Part shown: positions 1-5,219 of the stretch, one piece after another
Position numbering within the stretch: position 1 is the stretch's first letter
Layout of the letters: the number at the start of each line of letters is the position of its first letter
Assembly (NCBI GenBank): GCA_938084085.1
Contig: CALKDV010000103.1
Span: 1 to 5,824 of the forward strand
From: an uncultured Nannocystaceae bacterium
GTDB lineage: Bacteria; Myxococcota_A; Polyangia; Nannocystales; Nannocystaceae
Reading direction: 5' to 3'
Length of the DNA stretch: 5,824 nt
The notes under the pieces: generated by a model
Seen by the model: only the letters and a program-made list of their open reading frames with translations
The model's database searches: none
What the model was told of the DNA's origin: nothing
Made by a program: the position numbers and the translations under genes

Positions 1-149
1 GCGCGCTCCATCCCATCCACGAACGCCCCGCGAAGTCCCGCGCCCAGCAAGATCGTCTCAGGGGCTGCATCACACCATTGCAGATCGCGGGTGCTGCGCA
101 TTATCGAGCATCCATCCGCGGAGCGATCGGAGGGTTCCCACGCACGCAT
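1..149 (-). CDS. Possible start of a protein gene running off the left edge (partial, unrecognised)
   Basis: A minus-strand frame is open from an ATG at 149 to the window edge, giving about 49 residues. A second in-frame ATG lies at 101. The part after 101 (beginning MRSTRDLQWCDAAPE and continuing with a Gly/Ala-rich stretch, GAGLRGAF) has about 73% G or C at third codon positions, as in the real genes here. The ATG at 149 is preceded by a purine-rich AAAGGAAGAG ending 11 bases upstream, a usable but distant ribosome site. The ATG at 101 has no ribosome site. I do not recognise the product. The plus-strand frame 1 is also open here, so coding is not proven. If real, the gene diverges from the response regulator gene at 660. 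Confidence 0.33.
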   Translation of the reverse strand, partial: MRAWEPSDRSADGCSIMRSTRDLQWCDAAPETILLGAGLRGAFVDGMER

Positions 150-619
150 CGGGTCTTTGTCTCTTCCTTTGGGGGTTGGGCGAGTGGGAGGGCACCGCGC
201 TCGGCTCCATGAAAGGTAAGTCGAATCAGATGCCCGCAGCCGTTCGCCCACGGATCACAGTTCGCGACCGCTCCTGGGCGGTGCTCGTGGGGCGCGTCAT
301 TCACGCATTTTTAGGGGCGGGAGCCGCTGGCCCCATAGGCGCGCGGGAGGCGGCGTTCTCCGCCAGCCGCCTGTACGGCGGGGCCTGTCGAGTCACACCA
401 TCCCTAGACACATGGTTCCCGTCCATTCCGGGGCACCGCACCCCACCAAACAAAGCACTGCGACCCGGCATGACCCCCACTGCGGAGACACATCACCCTC
501 CATCGCCAGAAAAATTGTACCCACCGCCACGAGTGAACAGAGTCTAGACAGCCGATCCCTAGGTGATTCTTTTGCCGCCTTCAAGAGCAAAAATCTCGCG
601 CTTAGACGGCGATTGCGGT
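150..619. other. Intergenic stretch with no convincing gene
   Basis: About 470 bases between the possible left-edge gene and the promoter of the response regulator. Open frames exist on both strands, but they have mixed third-base composition, no ribosome site and no recognisable protein. The stretch holds several short GC-rich inverted repeats (314-381) and the 7-mer CTAGACA twice (404-410 and 544-550), the second inside the palindrome GTCTAGAC (542-549). No tRNA-like or rRNA-like sequence was seen. It could hold a regulatory region or a small RNA, but nothing shows this directly. Confidence 0.5.
314..381. repeat. Cluster of short GC-rich inverted repeats
   Basis: GGGGC (314-318) can pair with GCCCC (330-334). 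GGCGG (349-353) can pair with CCGCC (360-364). A second CCGCC (367-371) can pair with GGCGG (377-381) across a TGTAC loop. The two GGCGG and two CCGCC copies could also pair in other combinations, so alternative folds are possible. No T-run follows on either strand, so these are not standard terminators. In GC-rich DNA such short stems arise by chance, hence the low confidence. Confidence 0.25.
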
Positions 620-648
620 TTGACACCCCAAGGCACCCTGCCTACGCT
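620..648 (+). promoter_or_regulatory. Promoter of the response regulator gene, likely giving a leaderless mRNA
   Basis: A perfect consensus -35, TTGACA (620-625), is followed after 17 bases by TACGCT (643-648), which keeps the three most conserved -10 bases (TA...T). Transcription would start near 655, about five bases before the ATG at 660. There is no Shine-Dalgarno sequence in the bases before that ATG. The spacing and the consensus -35 support a sigma-70-type promoter and a leaderless transcript. Confidence 0.6.
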
Positions 649-659
649 ATCGCAGTCCC

Positions 660-1862
660 ATGAATCCCATTCATCTACTCGTCGTGGATGACGATCCCTG
701 GATCTTGAGGATGGTGTCCTCGACCCTCAAGACCCGGAATTACGTCGTTGAGACGGCCAAGCACGGGCGGGAAGCCCTCGATCTGGCCCGGCGGAACAAG
801 CCGGATCTAGTCATCACCGATGTGATGATGCCGGAGATGGATGGACAAAAGTTGGTCTCGGAAATGCGTGCCGACCCATCGCTCCAAAGTGTGCCGGTGC
901 TCTACTTGACGGCGCTCGGCAAGGACGAAGGCAAGCTCCGATCCATGGGACTCGCGCCAGAGGACTACATCACCAAACCGTTTCGATTCGACGACCTTGA
1001 AAAGCGCGTCCACGCGGCGGTGAACGGCACCGCGGACTCCCCGAGCGTCCCAGCAACGGACGCCCCCTCCCAGCCGCACCCGCAAGGCACAGCCCAGCCC
1101 CACCCAGCGCGAGTTCCCACCCAGCCGAATCCGACGGTAGGACCACCGGCAGGGCCCGGGCCGTACGGACAGCCGCCGCCGGGCTACGGCTACGGTCAGC
1201 CTCCTCCTCCAGGATACGGACAGCCTCCTCCTCCGGGCTACGGTTACGGCCAGCCGCCTCCTCCAGGATACGGATATGGCCAGCCTCCGCCGGGCTATCC
1301 TCCCATGCAACCTGGGTACGGTTATCCGCCAGGATACGGACATCCCCCCCCAGGCTATCCGGCGCCGGGCCAAGATGGCGCGCACGTGGATCCCGGCATG
1401 GCGCCGCCCCAGGATCCGCAGGGCGCACCGGCTTCGCAGGACAGTCACGACCCGCCCAACCCGACCGCACCCGACGATGAAGGGTCTCCCAACACGGAGA
1501 CGCACACCTTCCCGGGGATTCGTCGAAAAAACAGCGGCCTTCGAGGACGTCTCGAACAGCTCGGGCTCTCGAGCCTGCTCGTGATGCTGGAGATGGAGCG
1601 CAAGGACGGCCTGCTGCTGCTGAAGAACGGCGAAGACGACACCGTCGCTCGTTTCTTCCTTCGGCGTGGGCAAGTCATCCAAGCGCGCGTGGAGAAGCGC
1701 GATGATCTCGACGGACGCCAGTCGGTCTACGCGGCCCTCGCGTGGACCAAGGGAAAGTTCAGCTTCTCGGCGATGGAAGTGGACATGGACGACGAGATCC
1801 AATCGACCACGACGGGGCTTTTGATGGAGGGCGCCCGGATCATGGACGAGGACAATCGCTGA
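660..1862 (+). CDS. Response regulator: receiver domain, Pro/Gly/Tyr/Gln repeat linker, DUF4388 (PATAN) domain
   Basis: A 400-residue cytoplasmic signalling protein in three parts. Residues 1-120 form a CheY-like receiver: acidic cluster D10-D12, phospho-acceptor D54 (in TDVMMPEMDG), T84 and K106 (in TKPF), so all catalytic residues are present and it should accept phosphate from a histidine kinase. Residues 121-290 are a disordered proline-rich linker; between 168 and 235 it carries units of the type GYGQPPPP, with glutamines at 171, 180, 188, 198 and 208. Residues 294-400 match the DUF4388/PATAN pattern (LRGRLEQLGL start, LLLL strand, FFLRRGQVIQA, then ALAWTKGKFSF), known from PatA-like regulators and common in deltaproteobacterial signalling proteins. 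There is no DNA-binding domain, so output is probably by protein contact. No kinase lies nearby. The start is fixed by the receiver fold beginning at residue 4. The next gene follows after 16 bases. Confidence 0.93.
   Translation: MNPIHLLVVDDDPWILRMVSSTLKTRNYVVETAKHGREALDLARRNKPDLVITDVMMPEMDGQKLVSEMRADPSLQSVPVLYLTALGKDEGKLRSMGLAPEDYITKPFRFDDLEKRVHAAVNGTADSPSVPATDAPSQPHPQGTAQPHPARVPTQPNPTVGPPAGPGPYGQPPPGYGYGQPPPPGYGQPPPPGYGYGQPPPPGYGYGQPPPGYPPMQPGYGYPPGYGHPPPGYPAPGQDGAHVDPGMAPPQDPQGAPASQDSHDPPNPTAPDDEGSPNTETHTFPGIRRKNSGLRGRLEQLGLSSLLVMLEMERKDGLLLLKNGEDDTVARFFLRRGQVIQARVEKRDDLDGRQSVYAALAWTKGKFSFSAMEVDMDDEIQSTTTGLLMEGARIMDEDNR
1170..1361 (+). repeat. In-frame degenerate tandem repeat encoding GYGQPPPP-type units
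   Basis: Within the response regulator, units of 24 to 30 bases centred on CAG CCT CCT CCT CCA GGA repeat with codon variation, the CAG codons starting at 1170, 1197, 1221, 1251 and 1281. After that the pattern decays to GYP and GYGHPPP forms up to about 1361. Synonymous changes between copies show that the repeat is old and kept for its amino-acid composition. All spacings are multiples of three, so changes in copy number would keep the frame. Confidence 0.85.
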
Positions 1863-1867
1863 TCCGC

Positions 1868-1872
1868 AAGGG
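1868..1872 (+). promoter_or_regulatory. Ribosome binding site for the membrane protein gene
   Basis: AAGGG lies six bases before the GTG at 1879. It decides the choice of that GTG as the start of the second gene. It contrasts with the first genes of transcripts in this window, which lack such a site. Confidence 0.5.
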
Positions 1873-1878
1873 CCTCGT

Positions 1879-2388
1879 GTGCCGGGCACCGAGCACGCTG
1901 AGGACGCCACCGAGACTCGTCCTCCACAATGGGAGCGAGACTCTCGCGAGTCTCCGCACGAGCAGCTGCTCACGGCGATCCCCCCCACCGACTATCACCG
2001 AGGCGGGCTCGCCGGCTACGACGCCGGTCGTCGTATCCGACGCGGCCTCGCCATCTTCGCAGCCTTCGCAATGTTCTGCAGCGTGTGCGCCTATGTCCTG
2101 GCCGTCCGGCACGCGGCGTGGGAGCGGGCCCACCCCTTCGTACTCCCCGAGGGCACAGACCTCTCCACGCTGACTCGAACTCTCGTTTGGAATGAAGGGC
2201 GGGCCCGGTTCGCCCTAGATCAAGAGCCTCCGGGCGTGGAGAAGATCGTGCTGCCAGACCGCTCGCTCACGCTGGCCGAGGGCAGCGTTCGCGCACAGGT
2301 CGTCGTGGTCGTCGAAGAAGGCGTGACCACAGAGATCGAGGTGCTGTCAGGTCATGTCGCCCAGGTGTTGACCAACAAACGCCAATAG
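1879..2388 (+). CDS. Small single-pass membrane protein of unknown function, downstream of the response regulator
   Basis: I do not recognise a named family. The 169-residue product has a polar, charged N-terminal part (1-50), a basic stretch RRIRR (51-55), one hydrophobic segment at about 57-76 (GLAIFAAFAMFCSVCAYVLA) and an outer part of about 90 residues. The positive residues before the membrane segment predict the N-terminus in the cytoplasm. The outer part is rich in predicted beta strands, ending in VVVVV and a TEIEVLSGHVAQVL stretch, which vaguely recalls the repeated strands of FecR-type domains; this is only a resemblance. The GTG start is chosen for its AAGGG site and because the next in-frame Met lies inside the membrane segment. 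It sits 16 bases after the response regulator in the same direction, so the two are very likely co-transcribed. Confidence 0.75.
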   Translation: MPGTEHAEDATETRPPQWERDSRESPHEQLLTAIPPTDYHRGGLAGYDAGRRIRRGLAIFAAFAMFCSVCAYVLAVRHAAWERAHPFVLPEGTDLSTLTRTLVWNEGRARFALDQEPPGVEKIVLPDRSLTLAEGSVRAQVVVVVEEGVTTEIEVLSGHVAQVLTNKRQ

Positions 2389-2402
2389 GCTCGCCGCCGA
2401 CT

Positions 2403-2426
2403 CCCCGGTGGTCTCAGGACCTGGGG
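2403..2426. terminator. Hairpin between convergent genes, weak terminator candidate
   Basis: CCCC (2403-2406) pairs with GGGG (2423-2426), enclosing a tight inner stem GGTC-TCAG-GACC (2410-2421). It lies where the plus-strand membrane protein gene (ends 2388) and the minus-strand protease gene (stop codon 2414-2416) converge. Neither side has a T-run, so it is not a classical intrinsic terminator; it could slow polymerase from both directions. Confidence 0.25.
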
Positions 2427-3244
2427 CTCGGTCGTTCGATGTGCGGAATGTCGAGGACCGGCCCGGCCGTACGTCGCGGCTGAGCGCGCTGATTCGACCA
2501 CGCCCCGACCCCACTCCCAAACGAGCGCCCCGCGGGCGACCCCGCCCGAGCGCGCACCTGCGCGAGCTCCATACGCCCGAGTCGCCACACGAACACCGCG
2601 ATCATCGCCGTCATAAACTGCCCCGTCGCGAAAGCCCAAACACCGAGGACGATGGCCAGATAGCCGCCCACCTTCGCAGTGATCTCCGTGGCCTGGAGGC
2701 GACCTCGTGACTGCTCAAGCCACGCGCGCATCACCCGTCCGCCGTCCATGGGGAATACCGGCAACAGATTAAATATTGCGAGCATCGCGTTGGACCATAG
2801 GGCCACGTCCAGCAGCACGCCGACGACCCCCAGCTCGCGACTCATCAACTGCCCCATCCCCCACGCGACCACGAACAACACCACGTTCACGAGCGGACCC
2901 GCGAGCGCGACGTGGAGTTCTTGTTTCGGCGTACGCGGCAACGACGAGAGACTCGCGAGCCCCCCGAGCGGAGACAGCGTGATCGAGCGAGTCCCGATAC
3001 CGTAGTGGCGGGCCATCATCGCGTGGCCAAGCTCGTGAAGCCACACGAACCCGAGCACGAGGCCCAACGCACACACGGCGAGCCCCGCGCCGACCGCCCC
3101 TCCCCCCGACCACGCCGCACTCAGCGCGAGGTACAAGGCGAAGACCGCGACGGTCCAGTGGACCCGGGTCTCGATGCCCGAGAACTCGCCGACTGACCAT
3201 GTCCAGCGGGCCCGACCCGCGAGTTGTTCCATGCGTAGACTCAT
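2414..3244 (-). CDS. M50-family (site-2 protease type) intramembrane zinc metalloprotease
   Basis: A 276-residue membrane protein that would cut membrane-embedded or membrane-proximal substrates. The zinc motif HELGH is at 70-74 at the end of a hydrophobic helix, and the third ligand region NLLPVFPMDGGR at 159-170 supplies D167. A GPLVN motif is at 116-120 and SPLGGLASL at 90-98, both usual for the SpoIVFB/Rip-like branch. About six hydrophobic segments are visible (roughly 28-45, 52-70, 112-132, 138-162, 192-208, 209-222). Many relatives carry C-terminal CBS domains or a PDZ domain; this one has neither, ending in a basic tail of about 45 residues (229-276). No anti-sigma factor or obvious substrate lies next to it. 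The ATG at 3244 is taken as the start; Met5 (3232) is possible. Neither has a ribosome site. It lies 95 bases after the synthase gene, in the same direction, with its own promoter candidate. Confidence 0.92.
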   Translation of the reverse strand: MSLRMEQLAGRARWTWSVGEFSGIETRVHWTVAVFALYLALSAAWSGGGAVGAGLAVCALGLVLGFVWLHELGHAMMARHYGIGTRSITLSPLGGLASLSSLPRTPKQELHVALAGPLVNVVLFVVAWGMGQLMSRELGVVGVLLDVALWSNAMLAIFNLLPVFPMDGGRVMRAWLEQSRGRLQATEITAKVGGYLAIVLGVWAFATGQFMTAMIAVFVWRLGRMELAQVRARAGSPAGRSFGSGVGAWSNQRAQPRRTAGPVLDIPHIERPSPRS

Positions 3245-3252
3245 GAGCGACT

Positions 3253-3280
3253 ACTCTAAGCATTGTCCGACCCGGCGCAA
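3253..3280 (-). promoter_or_regulatory. Promoter candidate for the M50 protease gene, leaderless type
   Basis: On the minus strand TTGCGC (3280-3275) is followed after 16 bases by TAGAGT (3258-3253), which matches four of six -10 bases. Transcription would begin near 3246, within two or three bases of the ATG at 3244. No Shine-Dalgarno sequence precedes the ATG, so a leaderless message is the simplest reading. The -35 is weak. Confidence 0.42.
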
Positions 3281-3315
3281 CCCCTCCACGCGCGGAAGCG
3301 AGCCGCCCTCGCCGC

Positions 3316-3335
3316 GACACCCGCGACGGGGTGCC
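3316..3335 (-). terminator. Hairpin just after the pseudouridine synthase gene, possible terminator
   Basis: Read on the minus strand, GGCACCC (3335-3329) pairs with GGGTGTC (3322-3316) around a six-base loop, seven pairs including one G-T. It begins four bases after the synthase stop codon (3342-3340). No T-run follows, so it may only be a pausing or Rho-assisted site, or an mRNA end-protecting stem. It would separate the synthase from the protease transcript. Confidence 0.35.
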
Positions 3336-3339
3336 CTCT

Positions 3340-4476
3340 TCAGCCGGGAGCATCCACTGCCAGCACATCCGAGAGCGCCGCGGGCCACGGCGTCCGAAAC
3401 GTGACGCGCGCACCGGTCGCGGGATGATTGAGCTCGATGGATGACGCGTGAAGAGCGTGCCGAGCGAGCCCGAGTTCCTCCTCCACGTCGGCCATCGGCC
3501 GGCCATCTTCCACGATCGACAAGAACACCTCCTCGGGTACCCCGTAGAGCTTGTCGCCTACAATTCCATGGCCGATATGAGCGAGGTGCGCTCGGATTTG
3601 ATGCGTGCGTCCCGTGCGAGGCTGGGCACGAACCAGCGTGATCGGTGCGTCACGAAATGTCCCCTCCTTGAGTGGAGTTACGAAGGTCTCTGCGCTGAGG
3701 CCCCCTTCCTCTTGCGGGCACTCGCCCATCTTAATATTGATTCTAGAGTCACGGGCGGGCCCGAGCGGCACCGTGATCTCCTGAGATTCGGAAAGTCTCC
3801 CGTGGACGAGCGCGAGATACTCTTTACGAACTGTGCGGCGGAAGAACCCATTCTTAAGCGCGGCCGCCATCCCCCCGCGTTGGCCAAAGACCATCACGCC
3901 AGAGGTCTCGCGATCCAATCGATGCGCCATCTCCCACCCGTGTCCCACCCCGAGTCGCGTGTCCATGAGGGCCGTGAGGGTGTGACGGAGATATCGCGCG
4001 GTCGGGTGAACTGGGATTCCTGCTGGTTTGTTGATCACGAGCATCGCGTAATCTTGAAAGACGACGTCATAGTCCATGACCACATCGGGCTCATCCGGCA
4101 CGGGACGATGGACCACGATGCGCTGCCCCTCATGCACTCGGAACTGTTTGCGAACGAGGGGCGTCCCCGAGCCCGCCTCTGTCACGCGGCCGAGCTCGAT
4201 GATCCGGTGGATTCGGCTGCGGGAGAGCCGCTCAAATCGCTTGGCTAAAAATCGGTCGAGGCGGTAGCCCGCCCCAGCCTCCGTAACCTCAATCTCAATG
4301 TCGAGAAATTCTCGCCCAGGCTCCGTCCCATCCGTATAGCCGCATGAGATCCCCTCACCCGCGCCATCTCCCGCCTCGGACGGCCACGACCCCTCGGCGG
4401 GTGCAACGACCTCAGGCACAGGCGATCGTTCCTCGCTGCATCGCCCGTCCTCATCGTCGTGTCGTCGCCGGTGCAT
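3340..4476 (-). CDS. RluA/RluD-family RNA pseudouridine synthase with N-terminal extension
   Basis: It converts specific uridines, most often in 23S rRNA or tRNA, to pseudouridine. From the ATG at 4476 it has 378 residues. Residues 71-124 form an S4 RNA-binding domain (YRLDRFLAKRF, SRSRIHRII). Residues 135-350 form the catalytic domain: the motif HRLDRETSG at 185-193 holds the catalytic Asp at 188, and RTGRTHQIRAHL and GDKLYG follow (287-312). About 22 residues, acidic in part, separate KLYG from the ARHALHA motif, a layout seen in one RluA subgroup. The first 70 residues are acidic and low in complexity, absent from E. coli RluD (about 326 residues). The same frame runs upstream to 4728 (462 residues), but that part overlaps the divergent gene and looks non-coding. 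GAGGTG touches the ATG, so the GTG at 4479 is an alternative start. The exact RNA target cannot be told from sequence. Confidence 0.92.
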   Translation of the reverse strand: MHRRRHDDEDGRCSEERSPVPEVVAPAEGSWPSEAGDGAGEGISCGYTDGTEPGREFLDIEIEVTEAGAGYRLDRFLAKRFERLSRSRIHRIIELGRVTEAGSGTPLVRKQFRVHEGQRIVVHRPVPDEPDVVMDYDVVFQDYAMLVINKPAGIPVHPTARYLRHTLTALMDTRLGVGHGWEMAHRLDRETSGVMVFGQRGGMAAALKNGFFRRTVRKEYLALVHGRLSESQEITVPLGPARDSRINIKMGECPQEEGGLSAETFVTPLKEGTFRDAPITLVRAQPRTGRTHQIRAHLAHIGHGIVGDKLYGVPEEVFLSIVEDGRPMADVEEELGLARHALHASSIELNHPATGARVTFRTPWPAALSDVLAVDAPG

Positions 4477-4499
4477 CACCTCGCTGCAAGAGTTATACT
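4471..4499 (+). promoter_or_regulatory. Promoter candidate of the coiled-coil membrane protein gene
   Basis: The -10 TATACT (4494-4499) matches five of six consensus bases. Seventeen bases upstream is GTGCAT (4471-4476), a poor -35. Transcription would start near 4506, so the ATG at 4508 would be leaderless. If translation starts instead at the ATG at 4553, the message has a leader of about 47 bases with a GAAGG ribosome site. Confidence 0.42.
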
Positions 4500-4501
4500 C
4501 T
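4489..4501. promoter_or_regulatory. Perfect palindrome holding two opposed -10 elements
   Basis: AGAGT-TAT-ACTCT is a perfect inverted repeat (five-base arms, three-base centre) in the 31-base gap between the divergent synthase and coiled-coil genes. It contains TATACT on the plus strand (4494-4499) and TATAAC on the minus strand (4497-4492), so the two -10 elements overlap. This is the arrangement expected of a symmetric bidirectional promoter. A repressor operator is the alternative reading. Confidence 0.5.
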
Positions 4502-4519
4502 GCGGCCATGAGTGAGCAA
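4492..4519 (-). promoter_or_regulatory. Promoter candidate of the pseudouridine synthase gene
   Basis: On the minus strand TTGCTC (4519-4514), 16 bases, then TATAAC (4497-4492), five of six matches to the -10. Transcription would start near 4485, leaving about eight bases before the ATG at 4476. The -35 falls inside the first codons of the divergent gene if that gene starts at 4508. Confidence 0.42.
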
Positions 4520-5134
4520 GGCGCGGACAATTCCAAAGATGAAGAAGGCGGGATGGCCTCCACCCTTGTGGTCGGGCTGTTGATTCTAGGATTCGCCGGT
4601 TGGTTCCTCTTTGGCGGCTCGGACGAGGGCGACAAGCCCCGCGACGCGAGCAAGAGCGCGAGCGGCACAGTCGCTCGCGCCGACGGCAGCATCGGCGCTC
4701 GGGCCTCCGATCCCGCCCGCCGCACCAACAGAGACGCCGCGGGCAGCCCTCAATCGCGAGGCCTCGTGGCCGCCGAGCCCGAAGTGGAGCCCCAGACCCG
4801 CGAAGAGAAAATCGCCCGGGCAGAACGTGATCTCCGCCGCGCACAGGATCGACTTACTCGCATCGAACGGGGGATGGCGCGCTTCGATGAGTCCCGCGCG
4901 CGCGCGCTTGAGAACGCACCCAACGCCGAGATTAAAGAGGCGGAGTACGACCGTAAAGCTGAAAATATCGCGAAGAACCTCAAACTCACGAGGACAAAAA
5001 TTGAAGAGTTGGAAGACACTCTGGCGAACCTACGAGCCGGTGAACCGGCGGCACCCCCCGCTCTCGCAGAGGCGCAGCAACCCAGCCCCACCTCCACAAC
5101 ATCGATCCCCACGGACGACGACACCGAGGAGTAG
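4508..5134 (+). CDS. Bitopic membrane protein with coiled coil, function unknown
   Basis: I do not recognise a family. The 208-residue product has an acidic N-terminus (1-15), one membrane segment at about 17-36 (ASTLVVGLLILGFAGWFLFG), a disordered Ser/Ala/Arg/Asp-rich spacer (37-97), a long charged helix with heptad-like spacing typical of a coiled coil (98-177, for example EEKIARAERDLRRAQDRL and KIEELEDTLANL) and a disordered Pro/Ala/Thr tail with an acidic end (178-208). The acidic residues before the membrane segment and few flanking basic residues leave the orientation unsure. A second Met at 16 (4553) has GAAGG four bases upstream (4544-4548) and would begin right at the membrane segment, so either start is possible. 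It is divergent from the synthase gene and convergent with the hydrolase gene. A structural or scaffold role at the membrane is plausible but unproven. Confidence 0.78.
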   Translation: MSEQGADNSKDEEGGMASTLVVGLLILGFAGWFLFGGSDEGDKPRDASKSASGTVARADGSIGARASDPARRTNRDAAGSPQSRGLVAAEPEVEPQTREEKIARAERDLRRAQDRLTRIERGMARFDESRARALENAPNAEIKEAEYDRKAENIAKNLKLTRTKIEELEDTLANLRAGEPAAPPALAEAQQPSPTSTTSIPTDDDTEE

Positions 5135-5163
5135 ACGCGAGAGGCGTCCCCCTCCATCCCGCC
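5135..5163. other. Short spacer between convergent genes
   Basis: The stretch between the coiled-coil gene stop and the T-run of the hydrolase terminator. No gene or separate plus-strand terminator is visible, so the coiled-coil transcript may end by Rho or read into the antisense of ahcY. Confidence 0.4.
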
Positions 5164-5200
5164 AAAAAAGAAAGGGAGCCTTCGAACTTCGAAGACTCCC
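5164..5200 (-). terminator. Intrinsic terminator of the adenosylhomocysteinase gene
   Basis: On the minus strand a hairpin GGGAG-T-CTTCG...CGAAG-G-CTCCC (5200-5174), ten pairs with one mismatch and a five-base loop that can tighten, is followed at once by TTTCTTTTTT (5173-5164). This is a standard Rho-independent terminator 19 bases beyond the hydrolase stop codon. On the plus strand no T-run follows the stem, so it is not an obvious terminator for the convergent coiled-coil gene. Confidence 0.88.
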
Positions 5201-5219
5201 CGTCTCGTCCCGACAGCCC

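Noticed and set aside
176..547. 123-residue plus-strand open frame in the intergenic stretch
   Set aside because: TTG start without a ribosome site, third-base GC falls off in the second half, proline-rich end and no recognisable domain. A real small gene is not fully excluded.
1170..1361. CRISPR array or non-coding tandem repeat
   Set aside because: Unit spacing is short and always a multiple of three, the copies differ mostly at synonymous positions, and the repeat lies in frame inside a gene.
807..1988. 393-residue minus-strand open frame
   Set aside because: It is antisense to the response regulator; its Arg/Val/Ser-rich repeats are the reverse reading of the GYGQPPPP repeat, and the plus-strand protein has clear receiver and DUF4388 domains.
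2769..3506. 245-residue minus-strand open frame
   Set aside because: Out of frame with the M50 protease over most of its length, very Arg-rich, a typical shadow frame in GC-rich DNA.
3448..4248. 266-residue plus-strand open frame
   Set aside because: Antisense to the pseudouridine synthase, which has complete family motifs on the minus strand; the plus-strand translation shows no recognisable features.
4477..4728. Upstream extension of the synthase frame to 462 residues
   Set aside because: It overlaps the membrane segment and spacer of the divergent coiled-coil gene, looks like a shadow in composition, and lies upstream of the likely promoter. The in-frame ATG at 4509 would also overlap the divergent start.
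5174..5200. Bidirectional terminator serving the coiled-coil gene too
   Set aside because: The T-run exists only on the minus strand; on the plus strand the stem is followed by mixed sequence.
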